In this document: positions 44,019 to 55,250 of the stretch, one piece after another
How the letters are laid out: the number at the start of each line of letters is the position of its first letter
Numbering within the stretch: the stretch's first letter is position 1
Assembly: GCF_963576615.1 (NCBI RefSeq)
Contig: NC_088708.1
Location: forward strand, 67,538,672 to 67,602,671
DNA length: 64,000 nucleotides
Reading direction: 5' to 3'
Origin: Watersipora subatra
Taxonomy: Eukaryota > Bryozoa > Gymnolaemata > Cheilostomatida > Watersiporidae
Translations under genes and position numbers: made by a program
The notes under the pieces: generated by a model
Database searches by the model: none
What the model was told of the DNA's origin: nothing
Seen by the model: the letters and a program-made list of their open reading frames with translations, nothing else

Positions 44019-47000
44019 TCATTCATTAAAAACTTCTGATAATCATATAATACCTGCAGAAACTACTGTTTTCACGTTTACCTGTAATCATATAAAAAGA
44101 TAACTATGAAACCAGACAGGCAACATGCCCGGCACCCCTGGAATTTTCCACAAACTAAACATTTCATCACCAAAGCTTTGCACCCCGAACTTCACGTAAC
44201 CTGCGTGGCTATGATTAAAGGGCACTAACTATTTATTTGCATGTCCATGTGCAAGCGCTTTTTCATAGAGCAGCATCTGATTGATGGCCTTCTTTTACTC
44301 GGCCCCGGGGCCTAAAGGCTCTATTTAAACCTAGACCTAATGTAAAAGTTTAGACGAAAACTAAAGCGTGTTGTCACATACGAAAGATGAGTATAAGGGA
44401 TCGCTGTTAACTGATTGACCAATGGCTTGAAGTATTTTATGTCGCGAGCCAATTGATGAAGGTTTCATACCACAATCTTACAACGATCTCCAAAAGCCGG
44501 CACGCCTCGAGCTGCCGTCAAATTCGCAGACGTGCGCAGAGGCTCGTGCTAGACATACAATGTATATACATGGATCTGCAACAAATTGAAATAATATTAT
44601 AATGAAAACTTTTGCTGTAACCAATAGGCCTATTATTTGTATAGCTTGTTTTATGTAAATTTGATTGACTTCTTTATTTATACACGAAAAGCATATAAAA
44701 CTGTAAGCTTCATGGTTTCTACTTGATTGAGTTCACAATGTTAAATTTTGTGTAGACGTGACTAAAATATTTACTTTATAAAACGGATAACTTATGACAA
44801 TGGAATTACATTTTTGTCATAAGTAGACGTTATATAAAACAAATTATAATGTTTGTGTTTCAGCCGGGCTTGTTGGGTAGTATTCAACGCATAATGCGTG
44901 TGTAATCACGCCGAACCGGCTTATTGTTTTTTGTTCATAAATAAACCAACCACCTGAAAACGCTTCAATTTTGTTTCATTTTTAGGAGCTGTTATTTTTA
45001 AATTTTAGGTAGTGGGTAGATATTTTTATAACTTAAATCGTGTTTGTTCTGAATCCTCATGCTGTGTTATCTATGTTGCACCACCCTTTTGCTCCAGTGT
45101 CATGAGCCTGATAGACTATGTATGGGTTGGTCAGAATAGTGGAGTATAGGAAGATCTTGATGTATTTTTGTTAACATAAGATTAAGACTACTGTACTCAC
45201 AAAAAACATGCCAGTTTACATTGGCAGATAGTATTCAAATTATATGACCTCTTAGGCCTACTATTTTAACTTGCAATAATCTGGTAAACCAACTATTAGC
45301 ATACTTACTGAGGCATAGGTGTGAGACCACCTCTAAACATTATTTGAGAATTCTCTCAAACATTATGCAAAGTTTGTAGAATATTTTGACCCATTGATCT
45401 TATATTTATGCTCTAGTATAGAGGTACTGCTAAACTTACTGAATAGTGCTGAGGAGTATCTTCATAAACTCAGTATTAAATTATTAATCATGAGTTGCTC
45501 AGTAAGTTGTTATATTATTGGTAAGCACGTCAACATGTTACTTGTAGAACTTCTACAACGTGCTTCTTTATTTGTTACCCAGTCATCATCATATGAAACC
45601 ATGTAAAGAACTAAATTAATAGAATAAAAATCAATAAAATAGCTTTTTATGTTAGGTTATCTTAGCAAAATGCGAATGAAAATTCAGCTCAGTGATATAA
45701 GTTTAGAGTAACGTTAATCGCTGTAGGTTGGCAATTACTTCAGGAATAGATAGAGTATATGTGCTAGTTTCGACAGTCTGTTAGATAATACACATGTCAA
45801 GGTGATCTTAAGTAGGGATTTGACTGTAGTCATATTTATTATCAGCTGACTGGCGATTAGGACAATAAGGCATGAGAATCAAGGCTGACCTCTCAATGTA
45901 TTTTAGTTATTTCATTAGAGACTTCTACTGAGAGTTTTCAATAATTCTTTTAGCAAAGAACGTACACTATAGGTTACAATTAGTGTAACTATGATTGAAA
46001 TCTTTATTTCAATTGTGCGATTTTAAATAGTCGGTACTAAGATGTTTACACAGCATTTAGAAGAAGCTAATATGACAAGTTTTTAATTTTCCTTATTGAG
46101 GCGTTTGAGACATTGATAATAATGTATCTGTAGCTGGATTTAAAATTTTATTCTAGCCAACATGAGCAAATACAAAATAAAATATATGCCAATAGAGCCG
46201 CGTAGGACTAGATTTTTATCGCAAATAGCCGATGTAAATACGAGATATATTGACAGATATATCACGTGTGACATCATTTTGGGCAAGTCTGGGCATGTTT
46301 TTTTGGCCTGAGCGTTTTTACCTCGATCAAATTTTTTTCGATTTTAATCTTCAAATATATTGGCAATAAGATCGCCTAACACAACAAACAACATATCAAC
46401 TGATAGAGAAAAAAAAATTCTTTCTTTTAGGATCAACTCAAATTTGACACAACCACATCTTTAACTTTATGAAACTCCTTATTGTAGCTGTCAATGTAAC
46501 TTTAACTAATCATCTCCAACTTATTTCTATCATAATGAAAATTAAACAGAAGTTCAACTTGTTAACTTGTTAACTCAATTTGTTATCTTTTTGAACATTT
46601 TGTAATTGTCTTAGCTCAGTAATTAATCTGTAATGTCTGTTGGATACTCTCAGGTATTTACATCTTCATTTTTGATACATTCACATCTTTGCTATAATAA
46701 GAGTGGTTTTTATCAGTCAGCACACTTGAAACATTAAGAATGATATTATGCTTTGAATGGTATTTGAACTCATGATTTCTGGTTAGGTAGATCTACTCTC
46801 TACCAACTGCACCAATCAACCTTCTAGTCATAGTTTGAAATAATTGTACTGTTAGTTATTACAGCTGCTGATATCTCTAAAGCGACCCTCCTTTATACAT
46901 GTGAGAATATTGCTCTGATCAACAATCCTCTACAAGCCTTTTGCAGTTTGACCTACTGTGATTCTGCATGGAGTAAATAATAGATACCTTGCTAGGATGC

Positions 47001-47075
47001 TGATTACTTGATACTCTGTATGATTACAGTCAGCACAGACTTTATTGGGTGGTGTTCTGTTACAGAGAATAGGAG
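44019..47075. other. Intergenic region upstream of phosphoglycerate mutase
   Basis: About 3 kb with no recognised exon. It includes a minus-strand family A SINE head (46750-46830). A TGTTACAG acceptor-like site at 47058-47065 lies 10 bp before the mutase start codon, so a 5' UTR intron probably crosses part of this region. Confidence 0.55.
46750..46830 (-). mobile_element. tRNA-derived SINE, family A, copy 4 (head)
   Basis: On the minus strand: GGTTGATTGGTGCAGTTGGT (good box A), then ATGAGTTCAAATACC (box B). It is the most tRNA-like of the heads here, but the stems do not close into a tRNA. Confidence 0.7.
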
Positions 47076-50000
47076 ATGGCTTGCTATAAAATTGTTTTAA
47101 TTCGGCATGGAGAGAGCGAGTGGAACAAGGTCAACCGATTTTGTGGCTGGTATGATGCAAATTTATCAGAGCTGGGAGAGGAGGAAGCCAGGCAAGGTGG
47201 ACAGGTAAAGTCTCACAATATCAGTATTTAGCAAGATCATTTGGAGCTACCGAGCATTACAACATTTATTGTTAGAATATTATCTGCATGCCACTTTAGA
47301 TGCTATGAGTATAACTTTCGCAAACATACATCGTCGCCATTATTCTATTAACCATTATTTGTCAAACATTTCGAGTCTAGTATGGTTTCTCAGCTAGATT
47401 ATGATAGAGAAGACAATTCCATTGTGCTAACACTCACATACCTACATGTAAATATGGCAACATTGATTAATCGGTATCTCTGTGGTAATGCATGTTTTAT
47501 CATTAGCACTAATTTAATAAATATTATAAAACATAATTATAATATTAATATACATGTATTAATATTATATTAATGTAATAATATAGTATTATAATTATAA
47601 TATAGTTATAATATTATATTAATATAATATTAATATTATATTATAATATTATAACTATATTATAACTATATTATAATTATAATATTATAAATCATAATAA
47701 ACATTATAAAACATAATAAATATTATAAAAAACATGCAATAATTTTTGGTTGTGAACAACAACTGTTCACAACCAAAAATGATTGTACGTTTTTTCATTA
47801 TTTTACTATATTGTCTTCATTAATATGGAGCATTAAAAAACTTATGACTTCATTTTACAGCTGCTGAAGGAGAATGGGTACAAATTTGATGTTGCGTACA
47901 CGAGTGTGCTAACTCGGGCTATCAAAACTCTCTTCATACTACAAGATGAGCTTGACCTGCACTGGATTCCAGTACATAGGCACTGGCGACTGAATGAAAG
48001 GATGTATGGGGGTCTGACTGGCCTTAACAAATCTGAGACAGCAGCTAAGCATGGGGAAGCCCAAGTGAAAGTAATATACGCGTTTATCTGTCTTTATTGT
48101 CATGATAGCTGATCATTACTTCTGTTTCCTCATTTTACCTTATCGTTCTTTTTTCCTGTATAATCAAGTAGTCACAACTGTTTCCTTTTTACTAGAAGAA
48201 AAGCATCTACCTCTATTGCTTCAGTTTAATTGATCAAAATAATTGTCAGCTATATAGCTGTGTTTGTATTACATTAACTGCAGATATGGAGACGATCATA
48301 TGACGTCCCACCTCCTCCCGTAGAACTCTCAAGTGAGTACTGGCCTGGTCATGACCAGAGGTATGCAATGCTTGACAAATCGGTCATCCCGAGAGCCGAG
48401 TGTCTTAAGGACACGGTTGTTAGGACTCTGCCATATTGGTTTGATCACATCATACCAGCTGTCAAGGTTTGTGTGCTTTCAATTCCCCGTTCGCACTTCC
48501 TGAAATTTGACTGCTCAGACAGTTCTGTGATCAGTCCATCTGTGGTGAAGCTTCCTTATTCTGCCAGTTTTATTCATTTTGTATAGCGTGGTGAAAGGGT
48601 TCTTATTTCTGCTCATGGAAACAGTATCCGAGCCTTGGTTAAACACTTGGATAATGTCGCGGATGATGCTATCTCTGAGGTCAACATTCCCACAGGTAAC
48701 TGTTTTCTGGTAAATACTGTCAAGCCTCAATGCAAACAGGTTTCTATTCTTTTTGCTTGTCTTTTTAAGTAAGCATATAGCTTCTTACAGGAATGTAGTT
48801 GTGTTAATTAGAAATGCAGCTGTTTTAATTTCTGATAATAGCTTGGGTTGAGTTAAATCTCAATTAATTTTGTAATTTTCAGAGGTATTATGATTAGCTG
48901 CTAAATTTTACTGCAGTCCTTCAATTGCTCCGACATTGCCACTGTACCATGTTTCTACAAATAGACACGACCGTTTAATAACTTGTACTCGGAATCCACA
49001 TTAATGCATCCTATTATCATCATCTATCCATTTTTGCAAACATCATTTATAGTGTTATCACAAGAAACAATAACCATATATTATTACTATAACATAAGTA
49101 GCAGCCACTGATTCAGATAAGTGAAAGTTGATGTTTATCTGAAGAACCCCAATCGTGTCCAAACCCAATCCACTTGAAGCATTTAATAATGATTAATTGG
49201 TGCCTCAAAATGTGTTTGTAAAAGATTCTTCTCTTTGAACTATTTTCCCTCCAAACTGTCCACTCTCTTCAAAAACCATCCTTCCTTTTTAAAATCATTT
49301 TTTAAACCATCCCCGTTCTTACTGTTCTCTTTCCTCCAAACAATCTTCTCTCCTCCAAACCCCTCTCTTTACCAAACCATCCTCCTTCTACCAAATCCCT
49401 CTCTTTACCTACCCTCTACCCTCATCCTTTCTCTATTAAACCAACCTCTCTCCAAACCCTCCTTTGCATACAAACAGAGGAAAATTCTGAGCAACTTAAC
49501 CATCTGACATTTTAGGTTTTTCTGCATGTCGTTAGCAGCTTTTCTTATGAAATATCAGCCTTTGATGGATTGTCCATCATATCCTATCACAACATGACTT
49601 GAAGGCTGGATATTTCTACTAGTTACTCTTCACAGCAAGCAAAAATCTATTCGCTAGCTTCTTGTCTCAAGGAGGCATGTAGGTGCCTTGTAACATATCA
49701 TTCCAAGAAATATTAACAGCAAGACAAACAGAACAACTTGCTCAAAGTTAGCTCAAGTTAATTAATTTGGGAGGTGAAAGAAATTTGACTTCGGAGATCT
49801 TGGTTTTCCAAAGTGTGTATTATCTTCATGACTCATCATCAGTGTCTGTTACTGTATGTTTTGTAAACCCTTGCACAGGTACATACGGAATTCGTTATAC
49901 ACAGCTTAGCTGTTGGTATATTCAAAATTTCAAATCAAATGCAACAGTCATTGCATGATAATGTTATAAATAGGAATACCTCTGGTCTATGAGTTGGATG

Positions 50001-50095
50001 GAGATCTCAAGCCCATCAAGCATTACTATCTGGCTGATGAAGCTAAAGTGAAAGCTGCCTTAGATAAAGTTGTCAACCAAGGCAAGGCAAAGTAA
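47076..50095 (+). CDS. PGAM: Phosphoglycerate mutase (2,3-BPG-dependent)
   Basis: Glycolytic enzyme interconverting 3- and 2-phosphoglycerate in the cytosol through a phosphohistidine. Exons: 47076-47204, 47861-48070, 48284-48466, 48587-48695, 49974-50095; all in phase, 250 aa (vertebrate PGAM1 has 254). The active-site RHGESEWN gives His11, followed by [43 protein letters not shown] and the second catalytic block [12 protein letters not shown] (His184) are present, and the C-terminal loop [20 protein letters not shown] is complete. AATAAA lies at 50274-50279. Intron 1 has a long AT palindromic tract (47510-47700) and a hairpin at 47742; intron 4 has a C/T-rich stretch (49240-49460) with chance open frames. 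The family also includes BPGM, but the match is to PGAM. Confidence 0.97.
47742..47780. repeat. Perfect hairpin, 17-bp arms, 5-nt loop
   Basis: ATTTTTGGTTGTGAACA, loop ACAAC, then the exact complement. In intron 1 of the mutase, just after the AT-rich palindromic tract. Confidence 0.88.
49240..49460 (+). repeat. C/T-rich degenerate tandem tract
   Basis: Imperfect repeats of TCTCCTCCAAACC, CTCTCTTTACC and ACCATCCT in intron 4 of the mutase. The 90-codon open frame here is a product of the skewed composition. Confidence 0.7.
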
Positions 50096-50273
50096 TGCTG
50101 CCAGATTTGTTTCCCTGCATCACAACAAACTGTCATAAGGTTGTGTTACTATTGAGTTTATTGAAGTCCATTTTTTGTGGTCAACTTGTCCTTCCGTCAG
50201 TGTTAACCTACCATGGTTTGAGAATTTTTCTAGGGTGTAGATTTATGATATAGTTTTTTACATTATTCTATCA

Positions 50274-50279
50274 AATAAA
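50274..50279 (+). terminator. Poly(A) signal of phosphoglycerate mutase
   Basis: AATAAA, 179 bp after the stop codon and 170 bp before the hAT element. Confidence 0.65.
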
Positions 50280-50450
50280 TGTGTTGTAATGCATTATCAA
50301 GACATATTTGTCTCAATACCAACACCGAGTGCATTTGAGAGAACTTTACTAACAATAATTTGTATGCTATTGTTGTTCGAGATTGGAGTTATCTGCTTTT
50401 TTCTTACTTTCATTGGACTTGCACTCAACACAAGAAGTGATCCTCTAGTG

Positions 50451-52944
50451 CAGGGGCGGGCAACGTGCGGGCCGCATGTGGCCCTTTGCCATTTATTGTG
50501 TGGCCCCTCAACTCATCCCAGGATGTTTGCATATATAGATGCGTTTGAATTAGTACAATGCACTAAATATAAAAAATGCTACATAGTGGTGAAATTTTGT
50601 TGAAAGCATAGTGTAGTGTCTCTCACATCAACTGAAATCTTCAGTTGGCTTTAAACTTTAGCAGGTAGTGTTATATAACGTACATACATGTACTTACTAA
50701 AAAGATGCCATCTATTTATCATTCAATTCGTGTTCTGTGATATTTCTATACATGTATTTAGATCAAAGTTACAGGTTTGTCTTACACATAGCATACACTG
50801 CAATAATGTAGTTGTTTACAAATAGCCATTCCCTTTCGATGATTGGTGTTTGTTTTTGCCCGTTATTGGTCAATTTACTTTAACAGTTACCTAACTGTTG
50901 ATTAATAATTAAGTGCTGTCTAGTCATGGCTACTAAAAGAAAAAGAACTGTGGCTGAAGAAAACAGGAAATTCAATGCTGAATGGCAGGATAAATACTTG
51001 TTTACATCAGTCCATAACATGACTGTATATTTAATCTGCTAGAAATTAGTAGCTCAAACCAAGGAATACAACATTAGAAGACATTTTGAAACAAATCATG
51101 GTGAAAAGTATGGCAGATACAACACAAAGGAAAAAAGACAACTTGCAGAAAAGTTGACAAAAAGCCTGTAAGCACAGCAGCAAGTATTAACTCAATCATG
51201 TGAGGTTGACATTGACAATACTATAGTGAGCTTTGAGATTGCGAAAATTCTCCCCAAACACCAAAAGCCATTTTCTGATGGTGAAATAGTAAAAAAGTGC
51301 TTACTGAAACTTGCTGAAGTTAAGTGCTCACAAATGCTAAAAAGTTTTTCAGATATTTGTATCTCTTTCACGCCGCACAACAGTCAGACGAGTAGAAGAT
51401 ATGGGCTCAGACATACCATATCAATTAAAGGTAAAGCTGGGTGATATTGAATGCTATTCACTTGCATTTGATTAGAGTACAGATATCAGGGACACAGCAC
51501 AGCTGGCTGTATTTATTCGAGCTGTAGATAAGGATTTCAATGTAATTGAGGAACTGCTCGACTTAAACCCGTTGAAAGGTACTACAAAAGGTGTAGATAT
51601 ATTTGAAGGTGTTCAAGCGTCACTACAGAAAACGGGAATTGAGGACTTCAGCAAATGTGTGTCACTGTGTACAGATGGTGCACCATCCATGATAGGGTGT
51701 CACAATGGTCTTATAGCTTAAGTATGTGCGCTTCAGCCAGATGCTGTTGCAGTTCATTGCATCAGACCCCAGGGAAACCTGAGCGCAAAAATTATCAATA
51801 TGGATCATGTCAACTCAGTAGTAAAAACAATAAACTACATACGCTCACGAGGACTAAACTACAGAGAGTTTCAGGAGTTCTTGAGACACCTGAACAGCTA
51901 GTCTGGGGATGTTGTTTATTTTACAGAGGTTTGCTGGCTTAGCAGAGCATCAACATTGCAACGTTTCTGGCTATTACTAGATGAGATCATTTTATTTCTG
52001 CAGTTGAAACAAAAGGAGGCTCAAGAACTGTGTGATCCTCTCTGGCAAATGGACTTTGCGTTCATGATATCTCTCAAATATTATCTCAACTCAATGTGAG
52101 GCTTCAAGGACAAGACAAGTTGGTACATGACTTGTTTAAGCACCTCCAAACATTTGAAAGAGATCTTCAGCTCTATGAGCAAAGTCTACGTAAAAAAAAG
52201 TTGATCACTTTCCCACCCTTGAATCTGTCTTTAATGGCAACAACGAGATCCTGGATAGCTATGGTCAGAGAGTGGCAGTCCTTCGAGAGGAGATTTCCTC
52301 TCGTTTTACAAAGTTCAGAAGTCTCAGAAGTGAAATGACCATCTTTTAATTGTCTTGTACTTGTGAGATAAGCTCAGCAGCTATCCAGCTCCAGCTTGAA
52401 CTGAACGCGCTGCAACAGGATGACATTCTCATCCAAAATTTCAAAGACATGCACCTAGTTGACTTTTATAAGCCCTTACCAACTGCAGATTACTGTAATT
52501 TAAAGCAGTTTGCCAGAAGGTTTGTCTGCATGTTTGGAAGTACATATACCTGTGAGCAACTGTTTTCCAAAATGAAGCACATCAAAAGCAAACTGAGAAG
52601 CAATCTGACTGACAGTCATCTGCTGCATAGTTTCTGTCTGTGCACATCAAGAATAGAACCTAACATTAACGAATTTGCTAAAAATATCCAACACCAAGCT
52701 TCTCACTAACTAAGAATATTATAAAAATATTTCATATCTCCATACTTTATCTACTGTCTGCTGTCATTTATAAATCCAATACATACACGTTTGTTCTTGT
52801 ATTGTATTCAAGTTGTATATTATATGCTACTTTATGAAATTTTAATAAAGACAGAAAATACCAAATCAGGGTTGTATGATGCGGCCCTCGAGAATAGTTA
52901 CATTTTGCAAATGGCCCTTTTCTTGAAAAGGTTGCCCACCCCTG
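50451..52944 (+). mobile_element. Decayed full-length hAT transposon (GTF2IRD2/Charlie-like)
   Basis: 2494 bp with ends CAGGGGCGGGCAAC and GTTGCCCACCCCTG, and near-perfect 8-bp target duplications CTCTAGTG (50443-50450) and CTTTAGTG (52945-52952). The transposase remnant starts at 50926 (MATKRKRTVAEENRKFNAEW), with a BED-like finger further on (TKEYNIRRHFETNHGEKYGR), SLCTDGAPSMIG in the catalytic region, FTEVCWLSRASTLQRFW, and the C-terminal dimerisation block TYTCEQLFSKMKHIKSKLRS (52350-52709 frame). Reading requires several frames, and stops occur at about 51041 and 51168, so it is inactive. The right end lies only 78 bp before the start codon of the next gene. Confidence 0.93.
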
Positions 52945-53022
52945 CTTTAGTGGCATGAATGAAAATTCCACACATATTATTACATGCATATAAAAAACAC
53001 CCTCAGTCTAACAATCACCAAA

Positions 53023-55200
53023 ATGAGTACGGATTCAGAGGTAGGTATGCAATTATTTCTCTGGTCACTTAGTGGCCGCTGGATTGGGAAAAGAGATTAT
53101 GAAAGCTGTTGCTGCTATATATTCACATAGCATTTCCTAATTTGTTATCGATTTCTAACGATCAAAATATCTAACGATTCCTAAATTCAGTTGCTTTGTA
53201 ATTGCTAGAATATGACAAATAGGAAAGTGTAGCTATAAATAGTAAACTCTTTCATGAATGTTGGCTGTTGCCAATGACCTACTGCTTTTATCTGTATCTT
53301 ATCTTTTATCTGCTTTTTATTTTTTATCTTGTCTAACATTAGAAATAAAAGCCATGTTTTGGATCTTGTGTAGTCAGTGCTGAGTCAGCTGAAGCGCGTG
53401 AGAGTTTCTTTGGAGAAAACTAAATCCATCCTCGATGCAACAACGGTAAGTGTTGTAATACAGCATGGTAACAGTAAACATAACTTCGATCATTGTGATA
53501 TGTCCGGGAGTGCCATACGTGTATAGTTTGAGCTAACCTGGATGACACCAATGTCTGGTCACACACTTGTTTTATTAGACTTCCTGTGATGAATGGAAGC
53601 TTGAAGAATGTGAAAAAATGTGATTTCCTGCATATGCGCGTGTAGATTTAATTTTGCTCTATAAATATATACCATAGAGTAACCACTTTTTGTGGAATTT
53701 TCCAATTAAGTGTTATGATTTTATTTTTGCAAAAAAACAGATAATCGAAGTTATTAAATTTTGCTTGTGAAATTGCAACATGTGAACAAAAGCTGTTGTC
53801 ATTCAGATACAATCAAGTGAGAATTCTAGGAAGCCATTTTACATTCGTGTTGAGAGTCGTCCTGTGAAAAAAGATCGACAAGCATATTTACTTGCACTAG
53901 AAAAGGAAAAGCAGCGGTTGCGAAAATTAAAAAAGCAAGTTAAGGTTACGAGTGAGCAGCAAGATGGCCAAACTGGATTCACTGGAGCTCCTTTCAGAGT
54001 TCAGTCAGAACGGTGAGGTAAACCTATAATATGCCCAGCATGTAAATACATCCTTACTGTTAGACTATCATAGAAAGGAATTTTAGTGACAACTACAGCT
54101 TTTGCTGCAAGCAGAAATTATTTCATACAAGCAACCAATTAAGTGACAGTGCTATGGCAAGATATAAATGGTACTACCTTGGTATAAAGCTAGTGTTATA
54201 AACAGTACTACCTTGGTATAAAGCTGGTGTTATAAACAGTACTACCTTGGTATAAAGCTGGTGATATAAACAGTACTACCTTGGTATAAAGCTAGTGTTA
54301 TAAACAGTACTACATTGGTATAAAGCTGGTGTTATAAACAGTACTACCTTGATATAAAGCTGGTGTTATAAACAGTAGTACCTTGGTATAAAGCTGATAA
54401 ACATCAAAGGTACATAATCAAAATGCCCAACGAATGCATCACAAATTTAGCGGTGGGAGGAAACACAAGATATCACGGCGAGTTGCACTACTTGCCTAAC
54501 TCAAAATTTTCAAGTCCCACAGGAAGTTGTTTGCAAGAAATTTCAAAAGCTTGCAGTTGTTCTGATTTTCGGTTATGAGCAAAATAGAATATTCATTCAA
54601 CGTTGCTATGATTAGGATTATCTAGCATCTTCGTCTTTGTCTAATCTCAGAGTTACATTTTTATAACAGCTCAGTAGAGTTTGTTATATCAAATGATTGG
54701 CTGTTAGCTACTAATATCATACGACTGATTAATTCTATGTAAAACACTGCTTAGTAAATAATTCACCGAGTATTATCTTTTAAAATCAAATGATTCTGTA
54801 AAAGATCAGTAAGTTATTATTCTTTTCCTTCTAAATGGTTTTTGAAAATGGCCTTCATACATGATCTCTCCTACTACTAGCTAGTGTATCACATTTAACT
54901 TAAAACAAAGGCTATCATCAAGTTCGAACTGTCAATGTGTGTTGGCATCAGCCTCATGCTACAAGTTAAAACACTTATTTCATTCGTCTCAGCCTTATTT
55001 AGCAGGATGTCAGAGACTGCATTTTATCTATATTGACAATGTTCAAGGATATTCGCCCAGCATCAGGTTTTTGTTAAACAAAATTATTCTTTAGTTTACA
55101 CCCAAAATGTTGTTGATGACTGTATTTTTTCTCTAGACTTGTTGTTGATAACAAGGATTATAAAATAGGCCAGCTTCCAGGATATGATGATCTGTCATGA
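53023..55200 (+). CDS. Unrecognised 119-aa coiled-coil protein gene
   Basis: Exons: 53023-53040, 53374-53445, 53807-54012, 55137-55200, with consensus sites (GTAGGT, GTAAGT, GTGAGG donors; GTGTAG, ATTCAG, CTCTAG acceptors) and consistent phase. The product begins MSTDSESVLSQLKRVRVSLE, continues with FYIRVESRPVKKDRQAYLLA and a basic coiled coil LEKEKQRLRKLKKQVK, and ends DYKIGQLPGYDDLS. Charge pattern and clean splicing argue it is real. I do not recognise the family. No poly(A) signal is seen before the next gene, which starts 50 bp on; because that neighbour is a sperm/cilium-type protein, a role in the same structure is possible but only inferred. Intron 3 contains a 34-bp minisatellite. 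Confidence 0.7.
54171..54393 (+). repeat. 34-bp minisatellite, about 6.5 copies
   Basis: Unit CCTTGGTATAAAGCTGGTGT followed by TATAAACAGTACTA. In intron 3 of the 119-aa gene. Unit length equals that of the array at 8641 but the sequences are unrelated. Confidence 0.93.
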
Positions 55201-55250
55201 CATACAAACCATGTTGAGGGATTTTACAATAGACTTGACTAGTGGTCACC

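Noticed and set aside
49235-49507. 90-codon frame rich in Pro, Ser and Leu
   Set aside because: It follows the C/T-rich repeat tract in a mutase intron and has no complexity beyond that skew.
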